NCBI GenBank assembly: GCA_035601575.1
Contig: DATNNZ010000257.1
Coordinates: 1-28,205 of the forward strand
DNA: 28,205 bases
Source: DASTDH01 sp035601575
GTDB taxonomy: Bacteria > Verrucomicrobiota > Verrucomicrobiia > Chthoniobacterales > JAFAMB01
Direction: 5' to 3'
The translations under genes and the position numbers were made by a program. Within the stretch, counting starts at the first letter, position 1. The number at the start of each line of letters is the position of its first letter. The notes under the pieces are model-generated. The model was not told where the DNA came from. It saw only the letters and a program-made list of their open reading frames with translations, and did no database searches. This document shows, piece after piece, positions 6,607 to 13,281 of the stretch.

Positions 6607-8865
6607 TCAGACATCATCGGCCGTAGCTCTTTCCAAGCCAGCGGTCGGGAGGATAAGTTTATCAAGCGTGATCGGAAAATCGCGCACCCGCTGCCCCGTC
6701 GCGTTATAAACCGCGTTAGCAATTGCTGCAGGAATCCCGGTTACACCGATTTCGCCAGCCCCGCGAGCTCCAACTGGATTGAAAATGGTATCCGGCTTAC
6801 CGATAAAATGGACATCGATGTACGGCACGTCGGCGTTAGTAGCTACTAGGTAGTCAGCAAAATTGGCGTTCGCATAGCGTCCAGTCGTTTCTTCCAGGTG
6901 TGAACCCTCCAAGAGAGCCATTCCAATGCCGAACACAATTCCACCGATCACCTGGCTCCGTGCAGTCTTAGGATTTACCACCGTACCGATGTCCATGACC
7001 GTCGTCACTCGCTTGACCCGTATCTCGAAAGTCCATTGATTGACTGCGACTTCGCAGAACTGCGCTCCAAAAGAATAAAAAGCATATTTCTCTTGCTCCT
7101 CGCCAGAGGCAGCAGTCTCTATCGCTTCTACTGATCCACGGCCAATGGCATTCAAAACAGGACCAAAGTCTGCCCGCTTTCCTCCTCCGACGAGCTGCCC
7201 GTTTTCGTACGAAACATCCTTCATTCCGCTGAAAGGTGACTTCTTGTCCCGAACTGCGAGCTGAATCAGCTTCCATTTTGCCGATTCGGCGGCTTTCTGA
7301 ATGGCTGGACCGACGCTCGCGGTGGACTGCGAACCGCCGGCAACTGGGGCCGGTGGAAGGGCTGAGTCGCCTATTTCCGGACGAACTCTCTCTATCGGCA
7401 GGCCTAGACTCTGCGCGCCAATGATGGCTACCACCGTCCACATCCCAGTCCCGAGGTCCTCCGTCGCCAAGGATACTTGCGCAGTTCCATCTGCCTGAAG
7501 CCTGACTTTGGCCGACGACCTGCTGCGGTGACCCGGATAAACTGCAGTTGCCATTCCCATTCCTCTCAGCCAGTCACCATCGTTAACTGAACCAGGTTTG
7601 GGGTTTCGCCTCGACCAGCCGAATCTTTCCGCTCCAAGCCGGTAAGATTCCTCCAGAGTTTTCGATGAATATGGAACGTTCCTTCCCGGATAAACCTCTG
7701 CGTAGTTTTTCATTCGCAGCTCAATCGGATCCATTCCCAGCATCACCGCGAGCTCATCCATGGCACATTCGAGAGCAAACATCCCTGGGCTTTCGCCCGG
7801 TGCTCGCATAGAAGTAGGTGCTCCCACGTTGAGTGGCACCAATGTCTGACTCACCTGGATATTCGGAGACTTGTAAACGAAACGAGAGGTTCGTTGGGCG
7901 GCGGCCTCGACGTACACTCCGGCAAAACCTACGGTTGAATGCACATCATGTTTAACCGCTTGGAGAACACCGTTCCTGCTTGCGGCCAAAGAAATACGCT
8001 GAATGAGGGCGGGACGATGGCCGGTCAGCGTGAACATTTGTTCGCGAGTAAGAATCGTCTTTAGGGGTCGGTTGAGAGCGCGCGCTGCTGCCGCTGTTAA
8101 AGGCGAATGCGTCCAGACGGCCTGCTTACTACCGAACCCGCCGCCAATGAATGGACAGATAACCCTTACGTTATCTTCATTCACGCCCAGAATCGCCGCA
8201 ACATTTCGTTGCTGCCCGGGCACAAATTGAGTCGTATCATAGGTTGTCAGTCGATCGCCATCCCATACCGCCGTGGTCGCATGCGGCTCCATCGGATTGT
8301 GGTGATAGATCGGTTCTGTATAACTAGCCTCAACCACAACTTCAGCTCCTTGAATAACCTCGTCGATCGACGATACCCCGTTGGCGAGAATTGCTACCGC
8401 GGGTTTCTGTCCGTCTACTGCTACCGGAGGAAATGCATGTGTCAGTCCTGCCTCCCAGCTGGCCACCGGATGCTCCTCTCTGTAATCCACCTTTACGCGA
8501 GCCGCCGCATCTCGGGCCTGCTCGAATGAATCGGCGACCACTAATGCAATAATCTGGCCATAGTATCGAATTTTGTTGTCCTGGAGCGGGGGATCGATCT
8601 CGCCACTGTTAGCTCCTTCTTCTTGAGTTAGACCGTCATAGAGCTTTAACGAATGAAACGGGGTATAGACTGCCACCACGCCGGACGACTTCTCCGTCTC
8701 AGAAACGTCCATCGCCCGGACCTCACCTCGCGCGATAGTGCTGGTCACGAGATAGCCATAAGCGACATTTCCGATCGACTGATCGCCCGAATACCTCAGG
8801 CCTCCGGTGACTTTCGACCGACCCTCCATCCGATCGTGGGGCTTACCTAAAACATCTGCGCTCAC
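6607..8865 (-). CDS. Aldehyde/xanthine oxidoreductase, molybdopterin-binding subunit (PaoC/YagR-like)
   Basis: 752 residues. The large subunit of the xanthine oxidase family binds the molybdenum-cytosine-dinucleotide type cofactor and oxidises aldehydes or N-heterocycles. Seen: the N-terminal a/b hammerhead domain (KVTGGLRYSGD, then VVAVYTPFHSLKL), molybdenum-domain motifs (PFIGGGFGSKQ, SMRAPGESPGMFALE, GGSQSTASVGPAI) and the catalytic glutamate E705 in GAGEIGVTGIPAAI. The start is GTG at 8865 with AGGAGG seven bases upstream, overlapping the FAD-subunit stop (GTGA). There is no signal peptide, as expected if it is co-exported with the Tat-bearing iron-sulfur subunit. Its size and partners resemble the E. 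coli PaoABC periplasmic aldehyde oxidase. The substrate is unknown. Confidence 0.93.
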   Translation of the reverse strand: MSADVLGKPHDRMEGRSKVTGGLRYSGDQSIGNVAYGYLVTSTIARGEVRAMDVSETEKSSGVVAVYTPFHSLKLYDGLTQEEGANSGEIDPPLQDNKIRYYGQIIALVVADSFEQARDAAARVKVDYREEHPVASWEAGLTHAFPPVAVDGQKPAVAILANGVSSIDEVIQGAEVVVEASYTEPIYHHNPMEPHATTAVWDGDRLTTYDTTQFVPGQQRNVAAILGVNEDNVRVICPFIGGGFGSKQAVWTHSPLTAAAARALNRPLKTILTREQMFTLTGHRPALIQRISLAASRNGVLQAVKHDVHSTVGFAGVYVEAAAQRTSRFVYKSPNIQVSQTLVPLNVGAPTSMRAPGESPGMFALECAMDELAVMLGMDPIELRMKNYAEVYPGRNVPYSSKTLEESYRLGAERFGWSRRNPKPGSVNDGDWLRGMGMATAVYPGHRSRSSAKVRLQADGTAQVSLATEDLGTGMWTVVAIIGAQSLGLPIERVRPEIGDSALPPAPVAGGSQSTASVGPAIQKAAESAKWKLIQLAVRDKKSPFSGMKDVSYENGQLVGGGKRADFGPVLNAIGRGSVEAIETAASGEEQEKYAFYSFGAQFCEVAVNQWTFEIRVKRVTTVMDIGTVVNPKTARSQVIGGIVFGIGMALLEGSHLEETTGRYANANFADYLVATNADVPYIDVHFIGKPDTIFNPVGARGAGEIGVTGIPAAIANAVYNATGQRVRDFPITLDKLILPTAGLERATADDV

Positions 8866-9839
8866 GCTAAGCCTCCTAGGTTCATCAGCGCTCGAACAAT
8901 GGTTCTCTGAACAAGCTCAACTTTGAATGCATTGTGTCTTAATGGCTTGGCACCGTTGGCCGCGAGCTTCGCAGCAGCTTCGAAAGTCTGTTGGTTCGAC
9001 GGCCTGCCGATTAGTGCGTCCCGCACTTTCGGAAGATTCCACGGTTTTGTGCCCACCCCTCCAACGGCGATTCGAGCATCTCGAACATTGTTTGCGTCCA
9101 CGTCGAGCGCCACGGCAACCGAAGCCAGCGCAAACTCGTACGATTCACGGTCTCGGATCTTCAGGTAGGCGGACCTTCGTGCCCATAGTAGTCGCGGAAC
9201 CCGAATCTCGGTGATCAACTCGCCCGGTCTGAGTTGATTCTCCTTGTCTGGGGTCTCACCTGGAACCTGATAAAAATCATCCAGTTTCATGAGTCGATTG
9301 TTGTTCTCGCTTTGTAGGAGAATGGAAGCGTCCAGGGCAACCAATGCCACAGCTAAGTCGCTCGGATGAGTAGCGACACAGGCTGAGCTCGTGCCGAGAA
9401 GCGCGTGCGCCCGGTTCCAGCCGTCAATCGCGGGACAACCGCTTCCCGGTTGGCGCTTATTGCAGGGTGTACTCACATCTCGGAAATATCCACACCGGGT
9501 CCGTTGCAGAAGATTTCCTCCCATGCTGGCCATATTGCGAAGCTGGGGGGAGGCACTTTTAAGCAACGCTTGGGAAATGACTGGATAGTTGGCTGCTACC
9601 TCCGGGTGTTCTGCTACATCACTCATTTTTTCCAGTGCGCCGATCCGTAGGCCATCCGATGCCAACTCGATGCCGCGCATTGGTAACCGATTGATGTCTA
9701 CCAGTTGCGACGGTGTCATTACTTCGAGCTTCATCAGATCTATCAGCGTCGTTCCACCAGCAGCAAATTCTGAATTCTGACCGAAATCAGACGTAGCTTC
9801 CCGAATGCTGGAAGGAACTTTGTATGTGAAAGTTCGCAT
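8862..9839 (-). CDS. Aldehyde/xanthine oxidoreductase, FAD subunit (PaoB/YagS-like)
   Basis: 325 residues. FAD-binding motifs are present near the N-terminus (AAGGTTLIDLMK, about 26-37) and before the cluster region (SMGGNLLQRTRC). Four cysteines, C116, C126, C135 and C154, lie in the insert RTRCGYFRD, TPCNKR, GSGCPA and SSACVATHP. PaoB is known to hold an extra [4Fe-4S] cluster in this insert, so this protein likely does too. It passes electrons from the 2Fe-2S subunit to FAD and an acceptor. A perfect AGGAGG precedes the ATG at 9839. The gene overlaps the molybdenum subunit and starts two bases after the iron-sulfur gene. Confidence 0.93.
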   Translation of the reverse strand: MRTFTYKVPSSIREATSDFGQNSEFAAGGTTLIDLMKLEVMTPSQLVDINRLPMRGIELASDGLRIGALEKMSDVAEHPEVAANYPVISQALLKSASPQLRNMASMGGNLLQRTRCGYFRDVSTPCNKRQPGSGCPAIDGWNRAHALLGTSSACVATHPSDLAVALVALDASILLQSENNNRLMKLDDFYQVPGETPDKENQLRPGELITEIRVPRLLWARRSAYLKIRDRESYEFALASVAVALDVDANNVRDARIAVGGVGTKPWNLPKVRDALIGRPSNQQTFEAAAKLAANGAKPLRHNAFKVELVQRTIVRALMNLGGLA

Positions 9840-9841
9840 CG

Positions 9842-10519
9842 TTACCCTCCTGCTTTCATCTGCCCTGCTGCCGTTCTGATCGCATCAACGATGTTTGGAT
9901 AGGCACCACACCGGCACAGGTTTCCTGACATAAATTCTTGAATCTCAGTATCCGATCTGATGTGGCCTTCGTTGATACAGCCCACCGCGGACATGATTTG
10001 ACCAGGGGTGCAATATCCGCATTGAAAACCGTCACAACCAATGAACGCGGCCTGTACCGGATGTAACTGATCACCATTGGCTAAACCTTCAATCGTAGTA
10101 ATCTCTCCGCCTTGCGCCATTAGCGCGAGTGTCAAACAAGAGAGCACTCGTCTTCCGTTGATGTGGACCGTGCAAGCGCCACAAGCACCGCGATCACAGC
10201 CTTTCTTTGTCCCGGTCAAATCCAAACGATCCCGGATAGCATCCAGGAGCGTGACTCGGGGATCTACCTCAAGTTTTTGAGAACGACCGTTCACTTTGAA
10301 GTTGATCTGTACCAAGCTCCCGCCCGTGCCCTTTTTCGGAGATTCGCTCGCCGAAGCCGTTCCTTCCGTAGTAGTAGCAGAGCGGGAAAGTGGCGCCGCC
10401 ACGGTTAGGCCGGCTGAGATTGCCGCCAGGCGACTAATAAAGTGTCTTCGAGATGAGCCAGCAGCCTGGGATTCCGGAGGCAAATCAGAGGAAGAGGAAT
10501 CATTAAGGTCTCGACTCAT
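9842..10519 (-). CDS. Aldehyde/xanthine oxidoreductase, 2Fe-2S subunit with Tat signal (PaoA/YagT-like)
   Basis: 225 residues. The twin-arginine signal SSRRHFISRL (R24-R25) is followed by a hydrophobic stretch, so this subunit would carry the folded complex to the periplasm. The mature part has the plant-type ferredoxin cysteines (KKGCDRGACGACTVHING, then SCLTL) and the second [2Fe-2S] helical domain (FQCGYCTPGQ, then GNLCRCGAYPNI). It is the first gene of the three-gene operon. A repeated promoter element (10647-10686) lies 127 bases upstream. No XdhC/PaoD-type cofactor-insertion chaperone is seen in the window. Confidence 0.93.
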   Translation of the reverse strand: MSRDLNDSSSSDLPPESQAAGSSRRHFISRLAAISAGLTVAAPLSRSATTTEGTASASESPKKGTGGSLVQINFKVNGRSQKLEVDPRVTLLDAIRDRLDLTGTKKGCDRGACGACTVHINGRRVLSCLTLALMAQGGEITTIEGLANGDQLHPVQAAFIGCDGFQCGYCTPGQIMSAVGCINEGHIRSDTEIQEFMSGNLCRCGAYPNIVDAIRTAAGQMKAGG

Positions 10520-10646
10520 GAGGCTATCAGATTTTAGATGTTAGTTTCTGAATTCCAGACGTATCAGACAGTTCCGATTCTTATGGTGCAACGGCTTATT
10601 CACTCTTCTGACTCCAGCAATACATCCCTCACCTGACCAGGTAGTT

Positions 10647-10686
10647 CTATCGTCAGGAAGAACGCTTTTCTTTTGCTCTAAAGGGT
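10647..10686 (-). promoter_or_regulatory. Repeated promoter element, copy G (upstream of oxidoreductase operon)
   Basis: Minus-strand reading: ACCC-TTTA-GAGC, 12 bases, TTCTTC, 6 bases, ATAG. It is more diverged than most copies but keeps both spacings. It lies back to back with copy I (10749-10788), which faces the other way. Confidence 0.65.
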
Positions 10687-10748
10687 TATTGGATTCGCCG
10701 AGAGACTCGCTACGCCGATTGCCATCGGTCTTGCTTCTATCCGCAATC

Positions 10749-10788
10749 GCTCGACTGAGTTATAAATAAGAGTTCGTTGAGCGCATAG
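10749..10788 (+). promoter_or_regulatory. Repeated promoter element, copy I (plus strand)
   Basis: GCTC-GACT-GAGT, 12 bases, TTCGTT, 6 bases, ATAG. It points to the plus strand at 10789 onward, where no annotated-size gene exists before 11142, so it may drive a small RNA or the 30-codon ORF that begins eight bases later. Confidence 0.7.
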
Positions 10789-10796
10789 AGTTAGTG

Positions 10797-10889
10797 ATGA
10801 TCGATGATAGTTTCTGGTTGAAGACCAGATGGACGCACGCTCGGCAACAGAAGTGGACAGTCACGGACGGCGGCAAAAACTGGTCTTAA
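10797..10889 (+). CDS. Possible 30-residue small protein or leader of a small RNA
   Basis: ATG at 10797 to TAA at 10887-10889. It starts eight bases after element copy I, so transcription from it could be leaderless or could begin inside the ORF. The peptide is polar, with four tryptophans (F-W, R-W, K-W, N-W pairs), and starts MIDDSFWLKTRW. There is no ribosome-binding site and no known family. It may equally be part of a non-coding RNA that ends at the hairpin near 10988-11027. Confidence 0.25.
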   Translation: MIDDSFWLKTRWTHARQQKWTVTDGGKNWS

Positions 10890-10915
10890 TAGGACTCATA
10901 GGTCCCAGAGGTCGT

Positions 10916-10926
10916 ATAGGTCCTAT
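10916..10926. repeat. Small palindromic cluster of ATAGGTCC units
   Basis: ATAGG-T-CCTAT is palindromic, and related units (TAGGACTCATAGGTCC) occur just upstream at about 10890-10904. It resembles short repeat clutter in non-coding DNA. No function is assigned. Confidence 0.4.
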
Positions 10927-10987
10927 GCGATTCGAAGGGGTGTAATCACCCTAGCCTGCAGTCAAAGAAAGTCACAAAACCGGGCCG

Positions 10988-11027
10988 CGACTTAGGCTTG
11001 GCGAAGTCGGTTTTCGCCCTTTCTTTT
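10988..11027 (+). terminator. Weak hairpin followed by a T-rich run
   Basis: CGACTT (10988-10993) pairs with AAGTCG (11004-11009) around a 10-base loop, followed by GTTTTCGCCCTTTCTTTT-like sequence. It could end a transcript started at copy I about 200 bases upstream. The stem is short, so confidence is low. Confidence 0.3.
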
Positions 11028-11056
11028 AGTCCGCTTCTCCTGGCTATCGCATGATG

Positions 11057-11097
11057 ACTCAATCGAGTTATCGAAAAAGGGCTCCTTGGAACCATAG
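11057..11097 (+). promoter_or_regulatory. Repeated promoter element, copy H (upstream of small membrane protein)
   Basis: ACTC-AATC-GAGT inverted repeat, 13 bases (one more than in all other copies), CTCCTT, 6 bases, ATAG. It ends 44 bases before the ATG at 11142. A TATTTT hexamer follows about 19 bases after ATAG. Confidence 0.75.
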
Positions 11098-11141
11098 AGC
11101 GAATAACGATCCACAGTATTTTTACTTAGAGGATATGACTA

Positions 11142-11381
11142 ATGAAAAAGCGTGAAGTGGCCATTTCGGGACAAACATTGAAAGCGGAGGAAAGCTACGG
11201 GTTACAGAAATTGTGCTTCGCTACTGTGATGGGTCTCGTAGCAGCCATAGCAGCCGCGTTTACGACAATGCTGCCATTATCTGTGGGTTGGCGATATTTC
11301 TGGTTGGCAGCTTGCGTTGCTAGCTTTGCTCTCGCTATGATCGGAGTGGTTTTGTTCTCCCGACGCCCGGGCGCCGGCTAA
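11142..11381 (+). CDS. Small two-helix membrane protein, unknown function
   Basis: 79 residues, with a charged N-terminus (MKKREVAISGQTLKAEESYG) and two hydrophobic helices (about 24-45 and 49-71), ending in RRPGAG. AGAGGA precedes the ATG by about eight bases. It is one of only two sizeable plus-strand genes in the window, and the repeated element upstream is on the plus strand too, which supports both calls. No family is recognised. The stop codon lies inside a perfect hairpin. Confidence 0.7.
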   Translation: MKKREVAISGQTLKAEESYGLQKLCFATVMGLVAAIAAAFTTMLPLSVGWRYFWLAACVASFALAMIGVVLFSRRPGAG

Positions 11382-11389
11382 GCCGGCGC
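11371..11389 (+). terminator. Perfect hairpin with the stop codon as its loop
   Basis: GCGCCGGC (11371-11378), TAA (11379-11381), GCCGGCGC (11382-11389). The 8-base, all G/C stem could stabilise the 3' end or stall the polymerase, but no T-run follows. A second CCCGG/CCGGG pair flanks it. Confidence 0.45.
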
Positions 11390-11543
11390 AAGCGGCCCGG
11401 CTGCGAAAGGGACCTGCTTTGGAATCTACGTGCTTCGGCAAAAGTCTGCCGCCAACCCAAGTTCAATCGGCTGAGATCCACCAGGCGAGATCCGTCGTAA
11501 GGGGCGGATTGAAGGCTGCGGTAACCACACTCTGGCTGGGCAG

Positions 11544-11870
11544 CTATCGGTTTCGAAAGTTTTCTGAACCGTCTCGGAGCACCTGGAGCATCCAATCTCT
11601 TTCGCTTAATGGCATGACAATTCGACGTAACATGTCGCTGATCAGCGCTGCATCGGTCGCGTTGAGCACTATTGGTTCTCGGATCGTTCTCAGGTTCTCG
11701 GGAATCGGATTGTAATCAGGCTTGTACTCAATACTGGCTCTTCCGGTTCGTGGCATTGGTGAAATGATTAGACGCTGTAGTATAGTAACTTCGGAAGCTA
11801 TCAGCCGGACATTCGCCGGCTCGGTGATTATTCGCCCGTCTCTTACGCTTCCCCGCGAACAAACTTGCAA
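11544..11870 (-). CDS. Hypothetical protein downstream of DUF5519 copy 2
   Basis: Up to 108 residues from the ATG at 11870, which lies inside the end of the DUF5519 gene (28-base overlap); a shorter start at 11756 (MPRTGRASIEYKP) is possible. The C-terminal half looks protein-like (EPIVLNATDAALISDMLRRI, then SERDWMLQVLRDGSENF, helical and acidic/basic mixed). No family is recognised and no ribosome-binding site is seen. Support comes mainly from the overlap and strand. Confidence 0.35.
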   Translation of the reverse strand: MQVCSRGSVRDGRIITEPANVRLIASEVTILQRLIISPMPRTGRASIEYKPDYNPIPENLRTIREPIVLNATDAALISDMLRRIVMPLSERDWMLQVLRDGSENFRNR

Positions 11871-12373
11871 GCAAAATGATAGGATTCAGAGAAGAGCGAA
11901 TAGCAAACCGCCAGCTCCTCGCGGTTCTTCGGCGTATATACGATTACTGTCCCGGCCGGCACCAAACCGAAAGATTGAAGGTAGTGCGGTTCGGCCCACC
12001 CCTTTACGATGGCCCAATGCGAGCATACCAGGGGTAACACCAACACTATCGTTGGCGATGCCAGAAGCACTCGGGCAAACTCCGTCGCGGTGATAAATGC
12101 CGAAGAGTCGTTAGCCGCAGCTTTTTCGTGCAGTCGGATCGGAACTGTGGCGGGGTACTTAGGAGACCCCGGCGTTGACTCGATGTGAGGCCAAGTTAGC
12201 ACATCATTGAGTAACTGGTTTAGGTATTTCGGATCACCATGTCCATTGCATTGAACATGTAATGGTCCAATGATCGTTTTTGGTCGAGGTCCCTTTCTCG
12301 AAGGAAGACCGTCTGACCCAAAAGCGAATGCCGTCAAGTCCCCTGTTTTTGGCACGGTGGTTCCGTTTTTCAT
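11843..12373 (-). CDS. DUF5519 'luciferase-domain' protein, copy 2
   Basis: 176 residues, aligning with the protein at 5309-5842 through GPLHVQCN, GDPKYLNQLL, TWPHIES, FITATEFARVLL, LVLPLVCSHWA, GWAEPHYLQSFGL, VYTPKNREELAV and SESYHFAC. Identity by eye is roughly half, so this is an old duplication. No signal peptide or membrane segment is seen and the function is unknown. Element copy E ends only 32 bases before the ATG, with no ribosome-binding site between, so a leaderless or very short-leader transcript is likely. Confidence 0.75.
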   Translation of the reverse strand: MKNGTTVPKTGDLTAFAFGSDGLPSRKGPRPKTIIGPLHVQCNGHGDPKYLNQLLNDVLTWPHIESTPGSPKYPATVPIRLHEKAAANDSSAFITATEFARVLLASPTIVLVLPLVCSHWAIVKGWAEPHYLQSFGLVPAGTVIVYTPKNREELAVCYSLFSESYHFACKFVRGEA

Positions 12374-12405
12374 TTCTGGAAGTATATCCGCGGTTCACAG
12401 GAGGG

Positions 12406-12445
12406 ATATGCTCCGAAAGAGCTCTTTTGCATTACTCGGTAGAGT
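12406..12445 (-). promoter_or_regulatory. Repeated promoter element, copy E (upstream of DUF5519 copy 2)
   Basis: Minus-strand reading: ACTC-TACC-GAGT inverted repeat, 12 bases, CTCTTT, 6 bases, ATAT. A TATACT hexamer lies 19 bases further on, just before the start codon. It sits in the 132-base gap after the response-regulator stop. Confidence 0.7.
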
Positions 12446-12505
12446 ATTGCTGCGACGTCGGCCGAAAAAGGACTTAGCTCCCGCCGGCGCAAAGGATATT
12501 CGATA

Positions 12506-13159
12506 TCAGCCGGGCGGCTGAATCAGTCCGCGTTTAGTCGCGATGGCAATAGCTTCCGTACGACCCATCGCGTCCAACTTTGTCAGGATAGCTTTTACGT
12601 GAGCTTTTACTGTATTTTCGCTGATGTAGAGAACTTGACCTATCTCCTTATTGCTTCGGCCATTTGCTATATACTGCAATACTTGGCGCTCACGCTCCGA
12701 AAGTTCCGGATGCGCCATCGATTCAGCAAGTTTAGAGGCGATGGCAGCGGGCAGCAAAGATTCTCCGGCCGCGACTCTACGAACTGCTTCCCGTATCTGT
12801 TGAGGAGCTGTCCCTTTGACTAAGTAACCTTTGGCTCCGGCCTTTAAGGTACGTCGAATATCCTCTTCGCTCTCATAAGTCGTCATCACGATGATCCGGG
12901 GTTTTGTAACCCGGCGTGCCGTGAGCTCGTTGATCACTTGCAGCCCATCCTTCTTTGGCATCCGTAGGTCGAGCAGAAGAACATCAGGAGAAAACTGGCT
13001 GGCGAGCTCGCAGGCTTCGTCGCCATTGGTAGCCTCAGCTACGACTTTTATATCTTTCTGAGACTTAAAAATTGCCGCCAACCCTTCCCGAACGACCGGA
13101 TGATCGTCCGCAATCAGAACACTAATGACCTTCGTCGTTGGTTTAGAGGTTGGTTTCAT
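12506..13159 (-). CDS. NarL/FixJ-type response regulator (RR1)
   Basis: 217 residues from the ATG at 13159 (MKPTSKPTTK); the longer reading lacks similarity. The receiver domain has the acidic pair (IADDH, D18/D19), phospho-acceptor D64 (LLLDLRMPKKDG), the switch Thr/Ser region (VMTTYESEED) and K (AKGYLVKG). The C-terminal LuxR helix-turn-helix reads LSERERQVLQYIANGRSNKE, then ISENTVKAHV. It follows the RND permease by 122 bases and has no kinase next to it. It is a close paralogue of the regulator at 22056-22697. It may control the efflux genes; it could also receive signals from the kinase at 19915-21945. Confidence 0.92.
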   Translation of the reverse strand: MKPTSKPTTKVISVLIADDHPVVREGLAAIFKSQKDIKVVAEATNGDEACELASQFSPDVLLLDLRMPKKDGLQVINELTARRVTKPRIIVMTTYESEEDIRRTLKAGAKGYLVKGTAPQQIREAVRRVAAGESLLPAAIASKLAESMAHPELSERERQVLQYIANGRSNKEIGQVLYISENTVKAHVKAILTKLDAMGRTEAIAIATKRGLIQPPG

Positions 13160-13281
13160 AGCGGTCGGAACCTCCCAGCTCGGCCAGCAACGAGATTCTA
13201 CCCGGCAATCGCGAATGAGAAAGTCATTTTTCATTGGCCGTTGGCAGAGAAGCTTGGTCACACCGGATCCTCTCTTTGCTA

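Noticed and set aside
13170..13200. AACGAG box upstream of RR1
   Set aside because: Only the central box fits; the ATAG and GRGT positions do not match.
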